In this document: in pieces, positions 35,821-47,660 of the stretch | How positions within the stretch are numbered: position 1 is the first letter of the stretch | Layout: every line of letters starts with the position of its first letter | Assembly: GCA_008973525.1 (NCBI GenBank) | Contig: WACJ01000406.1 | Coordinates: 124,001 to 188,000 of the forward strand | Direction: 5' to 3' | DNA: 64,000 bases | Source of the DNA: Stenopsyche tienmushanensis | Taxonomy: Eukaryota; Arthropoda; Insecta; Trichoptera; Stenopsychidae | Translations under genes and position numbers: made by a program | The notes under the pieces: model-generated | The model's database searches: none | What the model was told of the DNA's origin: nothing | What the model saw: only the letters and a program-made list of their open reading frames with translations

Positions 35821-36440
35821 CAGAGCCGTAACGATGGTGTGCAATATATTAAATATTATTAGGATTTATATTTTAAAATAACCTACGAAGATAGTCCCAA
35901 AAGTACCTGACTTTAAATTTAAAAAGGTCGTACGAGCTGCCAATCAAGACGAACAGCGTAGTGTTCAGTCAAATGAGGTAACCACCCCAGAAAGGGTGAA
36001 GAAAATCCACAAAATAGTATTGGATGAATCAATGGAATGAAAAATAGACCCTTCACTTCACATCTGAGATAAAGCAACATGGGAACCCTTCACAGATCTG
36101 AGCTGTTTATTGGTCCCGCTATTTGGGACCCTGCCACTGTTCAACAAAAGTGCTCAGCAAGGTGTAAAACCTAAATTTAATATCCATGTCCGCAAGGACA
36201 CGCTCGTTCGCGATCTCATTTGGCGCGAACCACCTATGTAAGTTAGCCTCTAAGGGTCAAGTTAGCTAGAGCCTCTGAGGAAGAGACTAACTCACTTCGT
36301 GATCGTACAGTTCATAGAAAATGCCACAAAAAGCCCTAAAAGAAGACGAAGTGGCCACAAGATCTGAGCGTCCAACCGGTCCGCTTTTCGGATCGCTGAT
36401 ATAACGAATATGCGCCTCACGATCAGACGCTAAGGACGCG
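35821..36440 (+). mobile_element. hAT-2 copy carrying mariner-3, right end lost
   Basis: Begins with CAGAGCCGTAACGATGG, the hAT-2 left terminal repeat, immediately inside mariner-1 copy C. After mariner-3 (35895-36240) typical hAT-2 interior follows: AAAATGCCACAAAAAGCCC (36318), CGGTCCGCTTTTCGGATCG and ACGATCAGACGC. No right terminal repeat is found after 36440, and the expected duplicate of AGTCTTAA is not seen. Confidence 0.75.
35895..36240 (+). pseudogene. mariner-3 transposase remnant inside hAT-2, copy 1
   Basis: The plus strand reads VVRAANQDEQRSVQSNEVTT, PERVKKIHKIVLDESME, a stop, then DPSLHI with EPFTDLSCLLVP, and KSAQQGVKPKFNIHVRK after further shifts. The first part matches the linker region of a mariner group in which NEVTTPE.V.KIHK.VL is followed by the helix-turn-helix; here the second DNA-binding motif and everything up to the first catalytic region is deleted. 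The second part corresponds to the start of the catalytic domain, with VHHFTPE degraded. A fuller relative is at 50010-50525. Confidence 0.75.
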
Positions 36441-38870
36441 AAGGAGACTATCTTGATGAATAAAGTTGTAAATTTTTACTAAAATAACTTCATAATATAC
36501 TCATATTCACGTGGCTATGGATTACATTTGTATGTTACTTTACTAATGACGTAATGCAATACATATGTATTATTAGAAAAGTTGTAAAATGTGATGTATT
36601 CGTAATTTGCACGAGAGAAAACGTGCTAAACATAAGATTACTCATGTTATTTTGGAAAGGATTTCGGTCAAACGCTGTTTGCGCAGGAACAAAAAATACA
36701 CCATCTTACAAAGACCGAGGGTTGAGTAATCTTTTTGGGTCAACACATATGAGATCTTTTTACACGACGAGAACTACATCAGTTTACATACAATCCGAAT
36801 AAATAATTTGAAATGTTTCAATACATCCCTATGAAATTTTTCACTGTCAAATTTATGCCAGGAGCAAATCATTCAGTCAGTTAGTTTCCAGCGCTTTGAG
36901 GAAGATCTCGTCTTCGGGCGTGCGAAATATTGTCAAGCCTCAGCAAATAGCGGAAAAAGCCGGATAACTGAGAGTATAATGGCTCCCGCTTGTAAAATAT
37001 GTGGAAGCATTGGCAATATATTAACACGAAGACATCTTTGGCTTTGGCTATAAGCCAGCGGTGCACACGTGGAATAACTTGGTACTTTAACGGCGTCCCA
37101 AATAAATTTGTATCGATTCAACTCAGCCATTTGAATACCAACGAGGCATCTAAATTGATCTAGGCTTAACAACAACCTTTTTAATATGAGCTTAAACTGG
37201 ATTTCGATGTAATAAACGCGAATCGTCTCTGAAAATTGGATTTTCTCCGCTGGAAAATACTTCATTTATCATCAAGTCAATTATCATGGTAGATTTTTTC
37301 CTTTTCTAAAACTTTGCCAATTAATTGTGATTTGGGGCGAATATCTGAATTTCCACGAATGAATAAAAAAGATTAATGATTTCGTAATGACCGCAGAAAG
37401 GAAAAGAGAAAATATAAACCAGGCTACGCTCGTCGGTGAGCTTTTTTTTGTCGTTCTTCACGTTGAACTTTAACACAGGGGTAGCTTTCAAGCTGCTTAG
37501 TATAAAGGAAAGAAATTATTTAATGGCGAATTGCTTTCTGTTAATTTATGAACGAAGAGAATGAGAATATATTAATAAATATATTATTAAACGATATTAA
37601 TTCTAAGAAGAGTAAAGTGACACAGGATTTAAAATTTCCTATTGTGTAAGTTTAATAACAATTATCTTTAAGCGTCTTTCTATAATATGATAAAAAGAAT
37701 TAAGCTTGTATCTCCTATTCTGTTTGTGTTATACATATTTAAAATTAGGTAGTTTCCTTGCCGTGCCTTGTATTTGTATGCTTTCAAAATAAGACTTTCT
37801 AAGACTCATAGTAGATATAATATTTATAAAAATTCAATCAAAAAATCAAGAATGTTCGGCTGAGCATAGATAATATTATTTGCCATTTGGCAATTTGAAA
37901 GCTTTCTTAGGAATCGATGATGAAAATTCGCGAAGCAATAGTCCACAGTTTCCATTCTTTAGGAGATTAAAATCTCAATCTTGCAGAGCTAACAATATAA
38001 ATACTACAATGTTTGAATCGATGTATGCGAATACTAACAATCTTTGGCACTCGACTGTTAAAATTTATTATTCTGTTATTCGCCGTTTGCCAATTTTCTT
38101 GATTGGGTAAATTGAACGTCGAACGACTGTACAAGATTGCCGTGAAAAATAGTCAAAACAAACCTAAGAAGGAAGATTTATTTATTTTATCCCATATAAA
38201 TATGTGAAAATATGAATTTATTTAAAAACCCAACGTCTTCCTTTGCTATGTGTATTAATAATATCTATAGAGATATGCTTTGAAGGATGTGGTTATAAAT
38301 CTTTCTTTAGGCAACTTACACAGAGCTGAAGACGATGAAACTTTACTCATTTCCATAAGATGTATTTAATTAAGAAAATTATGAAATGTAATTAAATTTT
38401 CCATTAATTTTGACCTATTTCTTTATTTTCAGGTAATATATATGCACTGCAACGCTAGCGATTCATGCTGCAATCAATTTTATACATGAAGATTTGAATG
38501 TAAGTTATTGGATTACGTTTAAAAAATAGCATTTTTATACAGAAAACACATCCGTTTTATTAGCACGGTCATATCGGGCGTCAAAAAATATGACAATGGA
38601 CGATATTTCTTAGAAAGAAATGATATGCTGAAACCATAAATAATGTATTGTGTGAATTCATAATGACACCGTCGGATATATAATCTAATATTGGCTTTAA
38701 TTCAAAACTGGTCGCTTTTATTAAGATCGAATATAAATTATTAATGAAAGTATAATAGTTAGTTGCCATTTGTAAGCAATCGCTATTAATATGATATTAA
38801 AGCTCTAGTTTTTTTTTGTAGAAATCAAAATATTGTTTAATAGCTAGAAAATATTATGCTAGGGACGCTA
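36441..38870. other. unassigned DNA
   Basis: No recognised gene. The longest frames (36554-36802 plus, 36933-37265 minus, 37880-38110 plus) have no known motif. Confidence 0.45.
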
Positions 38871-38874
38871 TGCT

Positions 38875-39110
38875 ATGTCTTCATATTTTGATGGATCTTA
38901 GTATTTGGCTGCCTATTGAATGATTTTTGCTGTAATTGAGTCTATTCATTATGTATTGTGACAATCCTGAACAATAAATGCTCAAAACCCGTAAATGATC
39001 CCGCAGGAAAGCGTGTTGTATCCATGCATATGTTAAAAGTCAAACAACTTTTAACGCAATTTATAATATCTCTAAAATGACTGGCAGTTAAAAGCTTAAA
39101 ATTGATGATA
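38875..39110 (+). repeat. dispersed repeat R6, copy 2
   Basis: Homologous to 28015-28320, with short indels: TGTCTTCATATTTTGATGG, ATTCATTATGTATTGTGACA, CAACTTTTAACGCAATTT. Confidence 0.6.
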
Positions 39111-39384
39111 TTTTAATTTCCCAGAAGCGATTAAACTGGAGTTAAATCCCCAGAAACGATAGAAATTGCCTGTAGAGTTTAGTTGTTACCTATCTTTTCA
39201 CGAATAAATAATTATAAGTCTTCTATTTCTATGTATATACGAAGCTGATCTATTTTTGGATTAATATAATATAAATCCTTGGTCTTTCTATAAGAAAACA
39301 TGCACAGGGTTATATGGTTCCGTAAAAACGCCGTAAATAATGAGCTAATTTAAAATCATTATAATCTTAGATGCTATTGTTACT

Positions 39385-39720
39385 TAGGAGCGGGGGCGCC
39401 CTCGGGGCAGAGTCCCTGGGCGGTTTACCGCCCTGCTCCCACCATCGGGATGGCCGCGCTAATGCACGGGTACATTCTTCTTTCGGATCATGTGTAGCTG
39501 AACAGATAGATGTGGATGTACGGGCGTCGAACAGAAAGGCTCTCTTCTCGATTACTCTTTATTTACACGAGAGAGTGAGATCTAGCTGCGGGAAGGACGT
39601 CCTTCCGCAGTCAAGGCTAACCAACGACTCTTGTCGACCGCCGCCTCTTGCGCATCATCGTCCAACCGGCGTAGGTGCATGCGATACAGAATATGGAGCT
39701 GTTAAAATAGCACATTGCAC
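39385..39720 (+). repeat. GC-rich island containing a dispersed repeat
   Basis: The first 95 bp (GGAGCGGGGGCGCCCTCGGG, CAGAGTCCCTGGGCGG, TCGGGATGGCCGCGCTAATG) match the reverse complement of 60868-60966. The rest stays GC-rich and holds a long imperfect palindrome centred on GGAAGGACGTCCTTCC (39591-39606). A 117-codon frame crosses the whole island (39371-39724), but its start lies inside the repeat and it matches no protein I know. Confidence 0.6.
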
Positions 39721-39884
39721 CTAAAAAGAGACGGAATCTGCTCAAACTAACAGCGCTTTTGCATGGTGATTGTAAATCGCCCACGCTACACTATATTTAC
39801 TTTTCCGCCACTTATCGTTGTATAAATCCACTTATTTATCAGAACTGTTGCAGTGTGTATAAATCTTGTATTTAAATAAAAAAC

Positions 39885-40130
39885 ATTATCGATAGCACTC
39901 AATATTCGGTATTTTTCAAGTAAACATAAACAATACACTCGAAATCGATTTATTACGTCATTAACATATCATTATTAGTCGATAAATTTAGGTAAACGAT
40001 CTATGCAATCGTACGATATACGCAAGATACTATCTCTGTCTCTGTCTCCCACTCTCAATCTCAAGAAGATAATTTCCGTCTCTGTTTCTCTCCAAACTCA
40101 ACTGTGTAAGAATACTCTTCATGAGTCACT
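39885..40130 (+). repeat. dispersed repeat R3, copy 2
   Basis: Homologous to 8290-8545, including TTATTAGTCGATAAATTT and the CT-rich tract. A 98-codon frame (40003-40299) begins in it and looks incidental. Confidence 0.6.
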
Positions 40131-43100
40131 GGAATTCGGACACAATATTGTGTCCGAATACAAATACCTACTAAGTGTTTCAAAAATATCTGAGCATGTT
40201 ATTTTACCTGACAAATTAAGCGAACTTCTTCACGAACTGTTCTTCATACTTAACCCTGGCCCTGTTTGCAATATCAGTAGAAGTTTTTCAATACCTTAAA
40301 ATTTACAATAATGTCAGATTTCTCTGCGGACTACCAAAATTTTCTTGCGAACCACACTTTGCTGGTCACTTTTATATAAAGCGTTAATTCATCAATCGTG
40401 TTAAATCAAAATCGCGTTGTATAATGTCAGTGTTATACGAGGGCAAGGTGTATTTATTTCTACATCTCGGTCATAATTTAACTCATAAATAGATCTTCAT
40501 CGCGCTTTAAAACTTTGCACTACGTAGAATACCATGGGTAATATTGGAAACTATTTTACATCATTATATTTTAAGGATTTTGTACAATTTATTATCACAG
40601 TTACATCTTATAAATGTGACGCTTAGATATTTTTTATTGTGACATTTTCTCGAGTTGTGTGACATGTAGCAGTCGTCTTGCTAGAAATAGATATCAGACA
40701 CATCAATACGATTCAATTGTGGTCATAAAAAATCACTCAACATTGATTGGTATCGCTCAGCATTCACAGCAACTGGCAAATTCAAAAAAATGTGGATGCA
40801 ATAATTTGCCCAAAATGTATACCAAACCAAAAAAAAAATGGCTTATATCATTTGAAAAAATGTCACGTAAATATATTATTCAGTACCGACATCTAAGCGT
40901 TTTAATTGGATGATCTTTAATGTTTTAGTAAAATTTTCAATAAAACATTGCAGCAAACGTATTTAATATCGATGTTCGGATATATATATATGAATATTTA
41001 CTGATGAAAATGACCGGAAAACATAAACGTAAATATTTGAAGTCGATATGGCGCTCGATAAAATTTTATTGCGCAATTTTCGTATGCAATTTCGGTATTG
41101 CAAAGTCGTCGTATTCAAATATTGGCGATATAAAAATATGTATTCGATGCAATCATATTAAGGTAGATATTGGCTATTTTTTAATATGTTTTCTTAAAAA
41201 TTAAAGCGATTATTCGAAATACGATTTGAGCAAACACTAAAAAACGCTTTCATTATTTCGCTGAATACTTTTTGTGCTGATTGCGAAGGGATGTTTGTGA
41301 TGTAAGCAAATGAGTTGTATGGGCGGTATTTTCGTACACTTTGGTGTTTTTAATCTGAACGAAAGCCAATTTATCTAGATTGCCGGAGAGTTAGTGTTTC
41401 GTCGGAATGGGATGAAATGTGGAGAGAGCTGAAGATAACAGATATTAGGTAATCTACTCCTTGAAGGTCTCGCTCTGGAATCTATGTTCGACGCGAACAT
41501 TTCTCATGGGGATGAGAAGAGGTATACATTCCATGCCAAGGTGAGGGAGGATTCCTTACGTCGGTATATTTGGACATTTACATAAAAAAATGGTACGATT
41601 GAATCCTTTACGTGTCATATATGCTAAGTTGTCCCTGGTTAATGTTTTCGACTTTTATCAGTAAATTTTTGCTCAAAAATATTTTCGCTATTTTTTTTTA
41701 ATAAAATGCTTTTAATTTCATGCCATTATTAAAATGACAATGCTTAAAGTTGTAATTTTAATTTATTTTAAAAAATAAATTGCATTCTCAACTCGTTTCC
41801 GACAGTTTATATGGGTATATATGCGTCTGGCATTAGGAATTATAAAGCATCCCTTGGGATTGAGATGCCCCTCTTATCTCCATAAACATGTGAGTAATAC
41901 ACTGTTAGGTAATAAAGATGGGTCGTTTTCAGAGATTTGACGTTCGTTGGCCTATAATATTTTTATCCATAAAAGTTACAATGCGTTTATTTTGCCACCT
42001 ATAACAATAAAGTCGAAGAACGAAGCAATTTGCGCTTTTATTCAACGGTAACAGATTCCATTCAAGCCATAATTTATTGCCTAATAAATTGCATTCATTT
42101 TTATTCCCGGCGTTTGAAAGGATGTTTGCATTTTCAGCGTTTCGCATCAAATAACACCAAACAATATTATCTTTGTACATATTAATCGTGTTCTCTATAC
42201 AGAATTACGGTCGATAGTTTTCGTTATGTATCTGTGCAAACCACAATCAGCAAACATGACGCTGTGGCCCCGATTATATGATTGTTCACAATATGCATTT
42301 GGTTTATTTAATTTATATAAGAGCAGAAAATGTAGTTTTGCGTAATGCCATCTGATCACTTCGCGGTCGCCATATTTTATTCAGTGGAAAATGCGGAAAA
42401 ATATGGGCGTACACCACCATTATGACCCTTCAAACGTTCCGGTCTCAAGTATGATTGCATCCCAAAGTGCTCTTTTAGTTTCGTCTCCGCTCATTACTCT
42501 TTCCATGTGTGCCTTTAAGTGTCGGTCATCATCTTTACTTTGAACATTTTACTGGCATGTTCTGTTCCTGTCGTTAAGATAAGGACTTCTCCATATAATA
42601 ACATTTCTGCGTTACGTCGCTTATTAAGAGGACTGCCGCCATAGTTTTTCGTCGCATGCACGAGATAAGCAAAATTCTATTTTATATTCATATACACGCC
42701 ACTAGAGGATGAGTACTCTGTACTGAAATTGAACAACTCTATAGAAACACGCTGAAGAAGAAACATCATTATCGGATAGTTGGCGTAAAAATAGTACTAA
42801 CTGTACATACATACTCCTAGACGAAATTCTAATATTCTTCAATAATATATTATATATCTGGTTCTTGTAACTATATATTGTGTATAATATAATATAAATG
42901 AGTGTATAGTGATACTCTTATAATACAGGCTCGTGTTTAACCTTTTGGCATCGGTGCAGCCACAAACAGTCCACTGTAGAACTAGAGTCTCTTCAATATC
43001 TATTCATAGGTACATAACGTGTCCAAGGGTGCTTTTGTAAAGACTGAATGAGAATCATTTGAACAACATCATAGGGACTCAAAATATAGTTTTGACTCGA

Positions 43101-43180
43101 ATACAAAGCAAGACAATGAAAAATATCGAGGTTTTAGTTTGAAATAAATTGAAAACGTTTTCTGCAGCACAGGCAAAATA
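40131..43180. other. unassigned DNA
   Basis: No recognised gene or repeat. Frames up to 84 codons (40659-40913 plus, 41929-42180 minus) lack motifs. Bases 41380-41570 are richer in GC. Confidence 0.45.
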
Positions 43181-43182
43181 AT

Positions 43183-43345
43183 ACAGGATTTTTCAAACAG
43201 ATGATGTAAAAAGCAATTCAGAAATATTATAAATTATTTTATGATACAAAAGGATTAAAACTAATTTATGAAGCATGAATAAAACGTAATATACTGTAAA
43301 AATCCCATAAAAATGAATCCTATTTTATTGGCTCTTGGTACATAA
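43183..43345 (+). repeat. dispersed repeat R5, copy 2
   Basis: CAGGATTTTTCAAACAGATG, ATAAATTATTTTATG and CCTATTTTATTGGCTC correspond to 30532-30672. Confidence 0.55.
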
Positions 43346-43494
43346 ATAGAAATATTCTTTTTCCCGAAACATAAGGATCTTTTTACATTAATTTTAAATT
43401 CTGTAAAATCCTTAAAAGGACAAAATCAGAGAGATTTGGTAAAATTTATACATATCTACTATAAAAAAACTCATTGCAAAACCATAATAATTTT

Positions 43495-43760
43495 ATTTTT
43501 TTAAAAACAAAATGGCGGAGTTATAAGGTATTAGTTAAACTTTCATATTTTTACCATTTTCTTGTTAATTGTTACCCTAAAAAAATAATTTATTTATGCG
43601 AAAACTTTAAAACTATAGCTTGATTGACTAGATAATATTATAGTGAAAAATATCCCAAAATTTTAGCCAGATCGACCGACAACTTTTTAAGCTACAACTG
43701 GCGAACATTTTGAAAATGCAGTTTCGATATAATCTCGTTTAATGTTTCAATACGATAAAA
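43495..43760 (+). repeat. dispersed repeat R4, copy 1
   Basis: AAACAAAATGGCGGAGTTAT, ATATTATAGTGA and TTTGAAAATGCAGTTTCGA are shared, in order, with 58565-58885. Confidence 0.6.
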
Positions 43761-43784
43761 ATATCAATTTTTGTAGCTTATAGA

Positions 43785-44230
43785 TCAATCAGTGATTCCA
43801 GATGCATATAATAGATCTTCAGCTTTCTTAAAAAGTTGATTATCTTTGAGTAGCTGTTGTTTTCGGGTTATACGAGCTGCTTTTGTCTCATAATAACTCT
43901 TACGGTTTTGCCTCGCTTCATCGATATTTTCAGCAAAGACTTTACAGTAGGTGTCAATAATTATATGTAACGTATTCATCATCTTCAAAATAAAGCTGTA
44001 GTCGTTATTAAATATTTCAGCAGCGATGTACGTTAATATTTCATCTATTCATTAGCATTTTGGGTATGGACATCCAAGCATCTTAGAAGTAATTCATCCC
44101 TAGACAAATCTTAATAAACTGGTAAGAGATGCTGTTTTATTTATTGGCAAAAAATCAGGCCTTCAAGCTTTGGATATTTTTTAAAGGCATAGATTTCTGC
44201 CATTTGCATCAGCTTTTGACTCCAGTTGGG
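43785..44230 (-). pseudogene. Mutator-like transposase remnant (C-terminal region)
   Basis: On the minus strand the frame at 43785-43988 ends the protein: DEARQNRKSYYETKAARITR, then KQQLLKDNQLFKKAEDLLYA and SGITD before the stop. Upstream, in other frames, comes DLSRDELLLRCLDVHTQNAN with NE following, then AAEIFNNDYSFILKMMN. This order fits Mutator-like transposases of insects in which DLS...LL.RCL...TQN.NES is followed by FN.G...VLK.MN and a C-terminus with AR...R.A and a final GLLY..GI.D. At least two stops or shifts break it and the motif tail ES is damaged. The open minus frame at 44209-44442 could be an N-terminal piece joined by deletion (VCVIEFLKQICQ), which is uncertain. It is a dead fragment next to repeat R4. 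Confidence 0.65.
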
Positions 44231-44450
44231 TTCTGTGTTGGGTTTTGTTCGTTTATTAAGACATTTTGACATATTTGTTTCAAAAATTCAATCACACAAA
44301 CTATGGAGTTGACTTCGAGTAACGTTAATTTCGCATACCCACAATTTTTTAAAAATATTTTTAGGGACATCTTCTTTGATAAGACTAAAGATAGAAAAGA
44401 TTTAAACAAAGGTATTGCGAAAGAATGGTTGCTCAGCTCCAAACGCTCCG

Positions 44451-45985
44451 ACCTGACTTAACTCCTTTAAGCATTTCAAATTCCGATTTTTCTCTTTTAT
44501 ACTATACTCTCAATATATTATACTTTCGAAATATGGAATAAAAAAAAAAACATTTTTTTGAACATTATGAAGCGATTGCCCCACTTAGGATATGGACTAA
44601 AAATCAATCAGTAGGAGCTTCATTTCACTGAATTCAGTATTTTAAATTAAATAAATATGATCGGATCGATTACGAAAATAGTGGGCATATCCCATAAATG
44701 TTAATTTTGAAATATGCTCTAACAAATTGAATGTAGAAGATAAATTTTATCGATACTGTAATGTGATAGGAGATTCGACCATTAGCCTGAGATTTTGCAG
44801 TGTTTTATCCCAAAATCCCTATTGAGGGTTTGTGCTGTGGAACAAATAAAATTCACTCGTAAGGCTACCGCGTTCTCTTCTCTGCACACAATTGGATTTC
44901 CTACAAAACGCAATTAAAGTTCACAGATTGACTGTCGCTAGTGAACTTTCGACGGAAATAGATTGTTCTCTTAGAATTGAGACAGGCTTTTAGAAAGTTT
45001 TGTCAATGAAACGAATTGAATTGCCTCATACATACGCCATGGATTTACTATATAGCTATTAACTCAAATTATGTCTCAAATCTCATTTTTAAAACATCTC
45101 CTTTTATTTCATACGTTTCTTAAAATAGAAGTCGTATTAGAATGAGAAACAGCAAACGAAGTTTTTCATCCGTTTCTACATCTACTTTCGATACAAGATG
45201 GATAAGGTTTCGGTAGACGTGGCTAAAATTATAGCATGGGAATCTAATTGAATTTTTGCAACTATAAAAACATTGACATATTAAGTATACGACATTTATA
45301 TAATATTTATTTACAAATCTCAAAAATTATTATGAAAGTCGACAACAACATCATCGCGAAACGAATCAGCTTTGTAGGAATAATTGTACAAATATTGTCA
45401 CTGTCCCCCATACTATATAACTTAGTAGAAAGCTATAAAACATAGTATTAGATATTCAATAAAATTGTAGATCTGCTTGAAATTTATTCTGAATGCCTAA
45501 TTACTTTTGATGCAAATTAGTTAGTTAAATTTTCGATCCATTTTTTTCCGGCGGCAATTAAATACACCGCAAGGGAACTTTTATAAGAGAAATTTTATTC
45601 AAATTGTTGGTTGAAAGTTTGTCTTTAAGAGCAACTAGAGTTTATGTCTTTTTCTTGCCTTGGCAACAGTGCCAATTAAGTTTTCTCGCAAGTTTCCGTA
45701 TTCGTTTGTCGAATTAAATTTGGAATATTTAACGAGGAATAGCGATGCAAACTTTAATATTCAAACTTTGAATTGAAAGGACTCAAAATGTATGACTACT
45801 TGGGAATGAAAAACGAATGCTGATTCAGTTTCATATTAGATATATATAACTACTGCACCTTAATCTCATACTTTACTTTAAATCTGCATATGATAGTTAA
45901 ATTCGTCTAAAGTTTAATTCAATCTTCACGTATTTATATCCAGCTTAAAAATATTTAATCATACAAAATATAAATACGTTTTGTG
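44451..45985. other. unassigned AT-rich DNA
   Basis: No recognised gene; two 65-67 codon frames at 45120-45445 overlap on opposite strands. Confidence 0.45.
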
Positions 45986-45991
45986 TACGAT

Positions 45992-47425
45992 TACACATAT
46001 CCCAACCTCACATACCCCAACCTCACATAGCCCAACCTCACAAACCCCAACCTCACAAACCCCAACCTCACATACCCCAACCTCACATACCCAACTCAAC
46101 CAACCCTCACAAACCCAAACCTCACAACCCCAACCTCACTACCCCAACCTCACATACCCCAACCTCACATAGCCCAACCTCACATACCCCAACCTCACAT
46201 ACCCCAACCTCACATACCCCAACCTAACTCCTTCGATAATGGTTCGGGGTACCCCAACCTCACAAACCCCAATCTCATATACCCCAACCTCACATACCCC
46301 AACCTCACATACCCCAACCTCACAAACCCCAACCTCACATACCCCAACCTCACATAGCCCAACCTCACACACCCCAACCTCACATACCCCAACCTCACAT
46401 ACCCCAACCACACATACCCCAACCACACATACCCCAACCTCACATACCCCAACCTCACATACCCCAACCTCACAAAAACCCCAACCTCACATACCCCACC
46501 TCACATAACCCCAACCTTCACATACCCCAACCTCACATACCCCAGACATATCAACCACCTCACATCCCCAAACTCACATAGCCCCAACCTCACATACCCC
46601 AACCTCACAAACCCACCTCACATACCCCACCCTCACATACCCCAACCTCACATACCCCAACCTCACAAACCCCACCTCACAAACCCCACCTCACATAGCC
46701 AAACCTCACATACCCCAACCTCCACATACCCCACCTCCACATACCCCAACATACATATCCCAACCTCATACCCAACCTCAAATACCCCACCTACATACCC
46801 CCAACTCACATAGCCAACTCACAGACCCCCAACCTCACAACCCCAACCTCACATTACCCCAACTCACATACCCCAACCTCAATACCCCAAACCAAAATAG
46901 CCAACCTCACATAGCCCAATCCTCTCATAGCCAAACCTCACATAGCCCAACCTCACATAGCCAACCGCACATACCCTAACCTCCACATTACCCAACAACC
47001 ACATACCCAACCTACATACCCCAAACCGAACAACCCCAACCTCACAAACCCCAACCTCACAAACCCCAACCTCACATACCCTAACCTCACATACCCCAAC
47101 CTCACATACCACAACCTCACATATTCCAACCTAACATACCATAACCTCACAAACCCCAACCTCACATACCCCAACCTCACATACCTCAACCTCACATACC
47201 CCAACCTCACATACCCCAACCTCACATACCCCAACCTAACTCATTCGATAATGGTTCGGGGTATGTTAGATTTGGTTAACCCAACCCAACATACCCCATC
47301 CTCACATAGCCCAACCTCACATACCCCAACCTCACATACCCCAACCTCACATAGCCCAACCTCACATAGCCCAACCTCATATACCCCAACCTCACATACC
47401 CCAACCTAACTCCTTCGATAATGAT
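45992..47425 (+). repeat. satellite of 15-bp units, CCTCACATACCCCAA
   Basis: About 1.4 kb of the unit CCTCACATACCCCAA with point variants (CATAGCCC, CAAACCCC) and indels that increase between about 46480 and 47040. Because the unit is five codons long it stays open in several frames on both strands, giving repetitive frames that are not genes. Three times the array is punctuated by CCTAACTC(C/A)TTCGATAATG(G/A)TTCGG (near 46222, 47233, 47407); the third marks its right end. One strand is C-rich with CCCC every 15 bp. Confidence 0.95.
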
Positions 47426-47429
47426 TCGG

Positions 47430-47660
47430 CGTCACGTCGTCTGCTAACTTTTCAGACACCGACGGACGGAGATTGCACGACATTGACATTATGATCAAAA
47501 TTTTGGACAAAATAAAAAAATAAATATATATATATAAAAACTTAAACTTCCTACAATTAGAAATTTTCAAAAAATCAATATCAGATAAGTAGGGGGTCAA
47601 CCCAAAACCGAAAAACATGGCACGGGGTCTACGACCCAAAAAAGTTTGGGAACCTATGAT
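47430..47660 (-). mobile_element. hAT-like terminus next to the satellite
   Basis: The right margin, read in reverse, is CATAGGTTCCCAAACTTTTT followed by GGGTCGTAGACCCCGTGCC, resembling hAT ends of the type CAGGGGTTCTCAAACTTTTT with a GGGTC..GACCCC stem. No left partner is found; it could lie beyond or within the satellite. Non-coding. Confidence 0.5.

Noticed and set aside
39371..39724. 117-codon plus-strand frame, the longest in the window
   Set aside because: It begins inside a dispersed GC-rich repeat, GC-rich DNA has fewer stops, and the protein matches nothing I recognise.
44306..44467. 53-codon plus-strand frame opposite the Mutator remnant
   Set aside because: Looks protein-like but lies antisense to the transposase remnant region and matches no family.
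45981..47234. Repetitive open frames (HTPTS, VCEVG, RLGYV repeats) on both strands
   Set aside because: They are the 15-bp satellite read in several frames; a five-codon unit without stops keeps all of them open. No sign of a real gene.
45992..47425. CRISPR array
   Set aside because: Units are 15 bp in direct tandem with no unique spacers, in eukaryote-like DNA.
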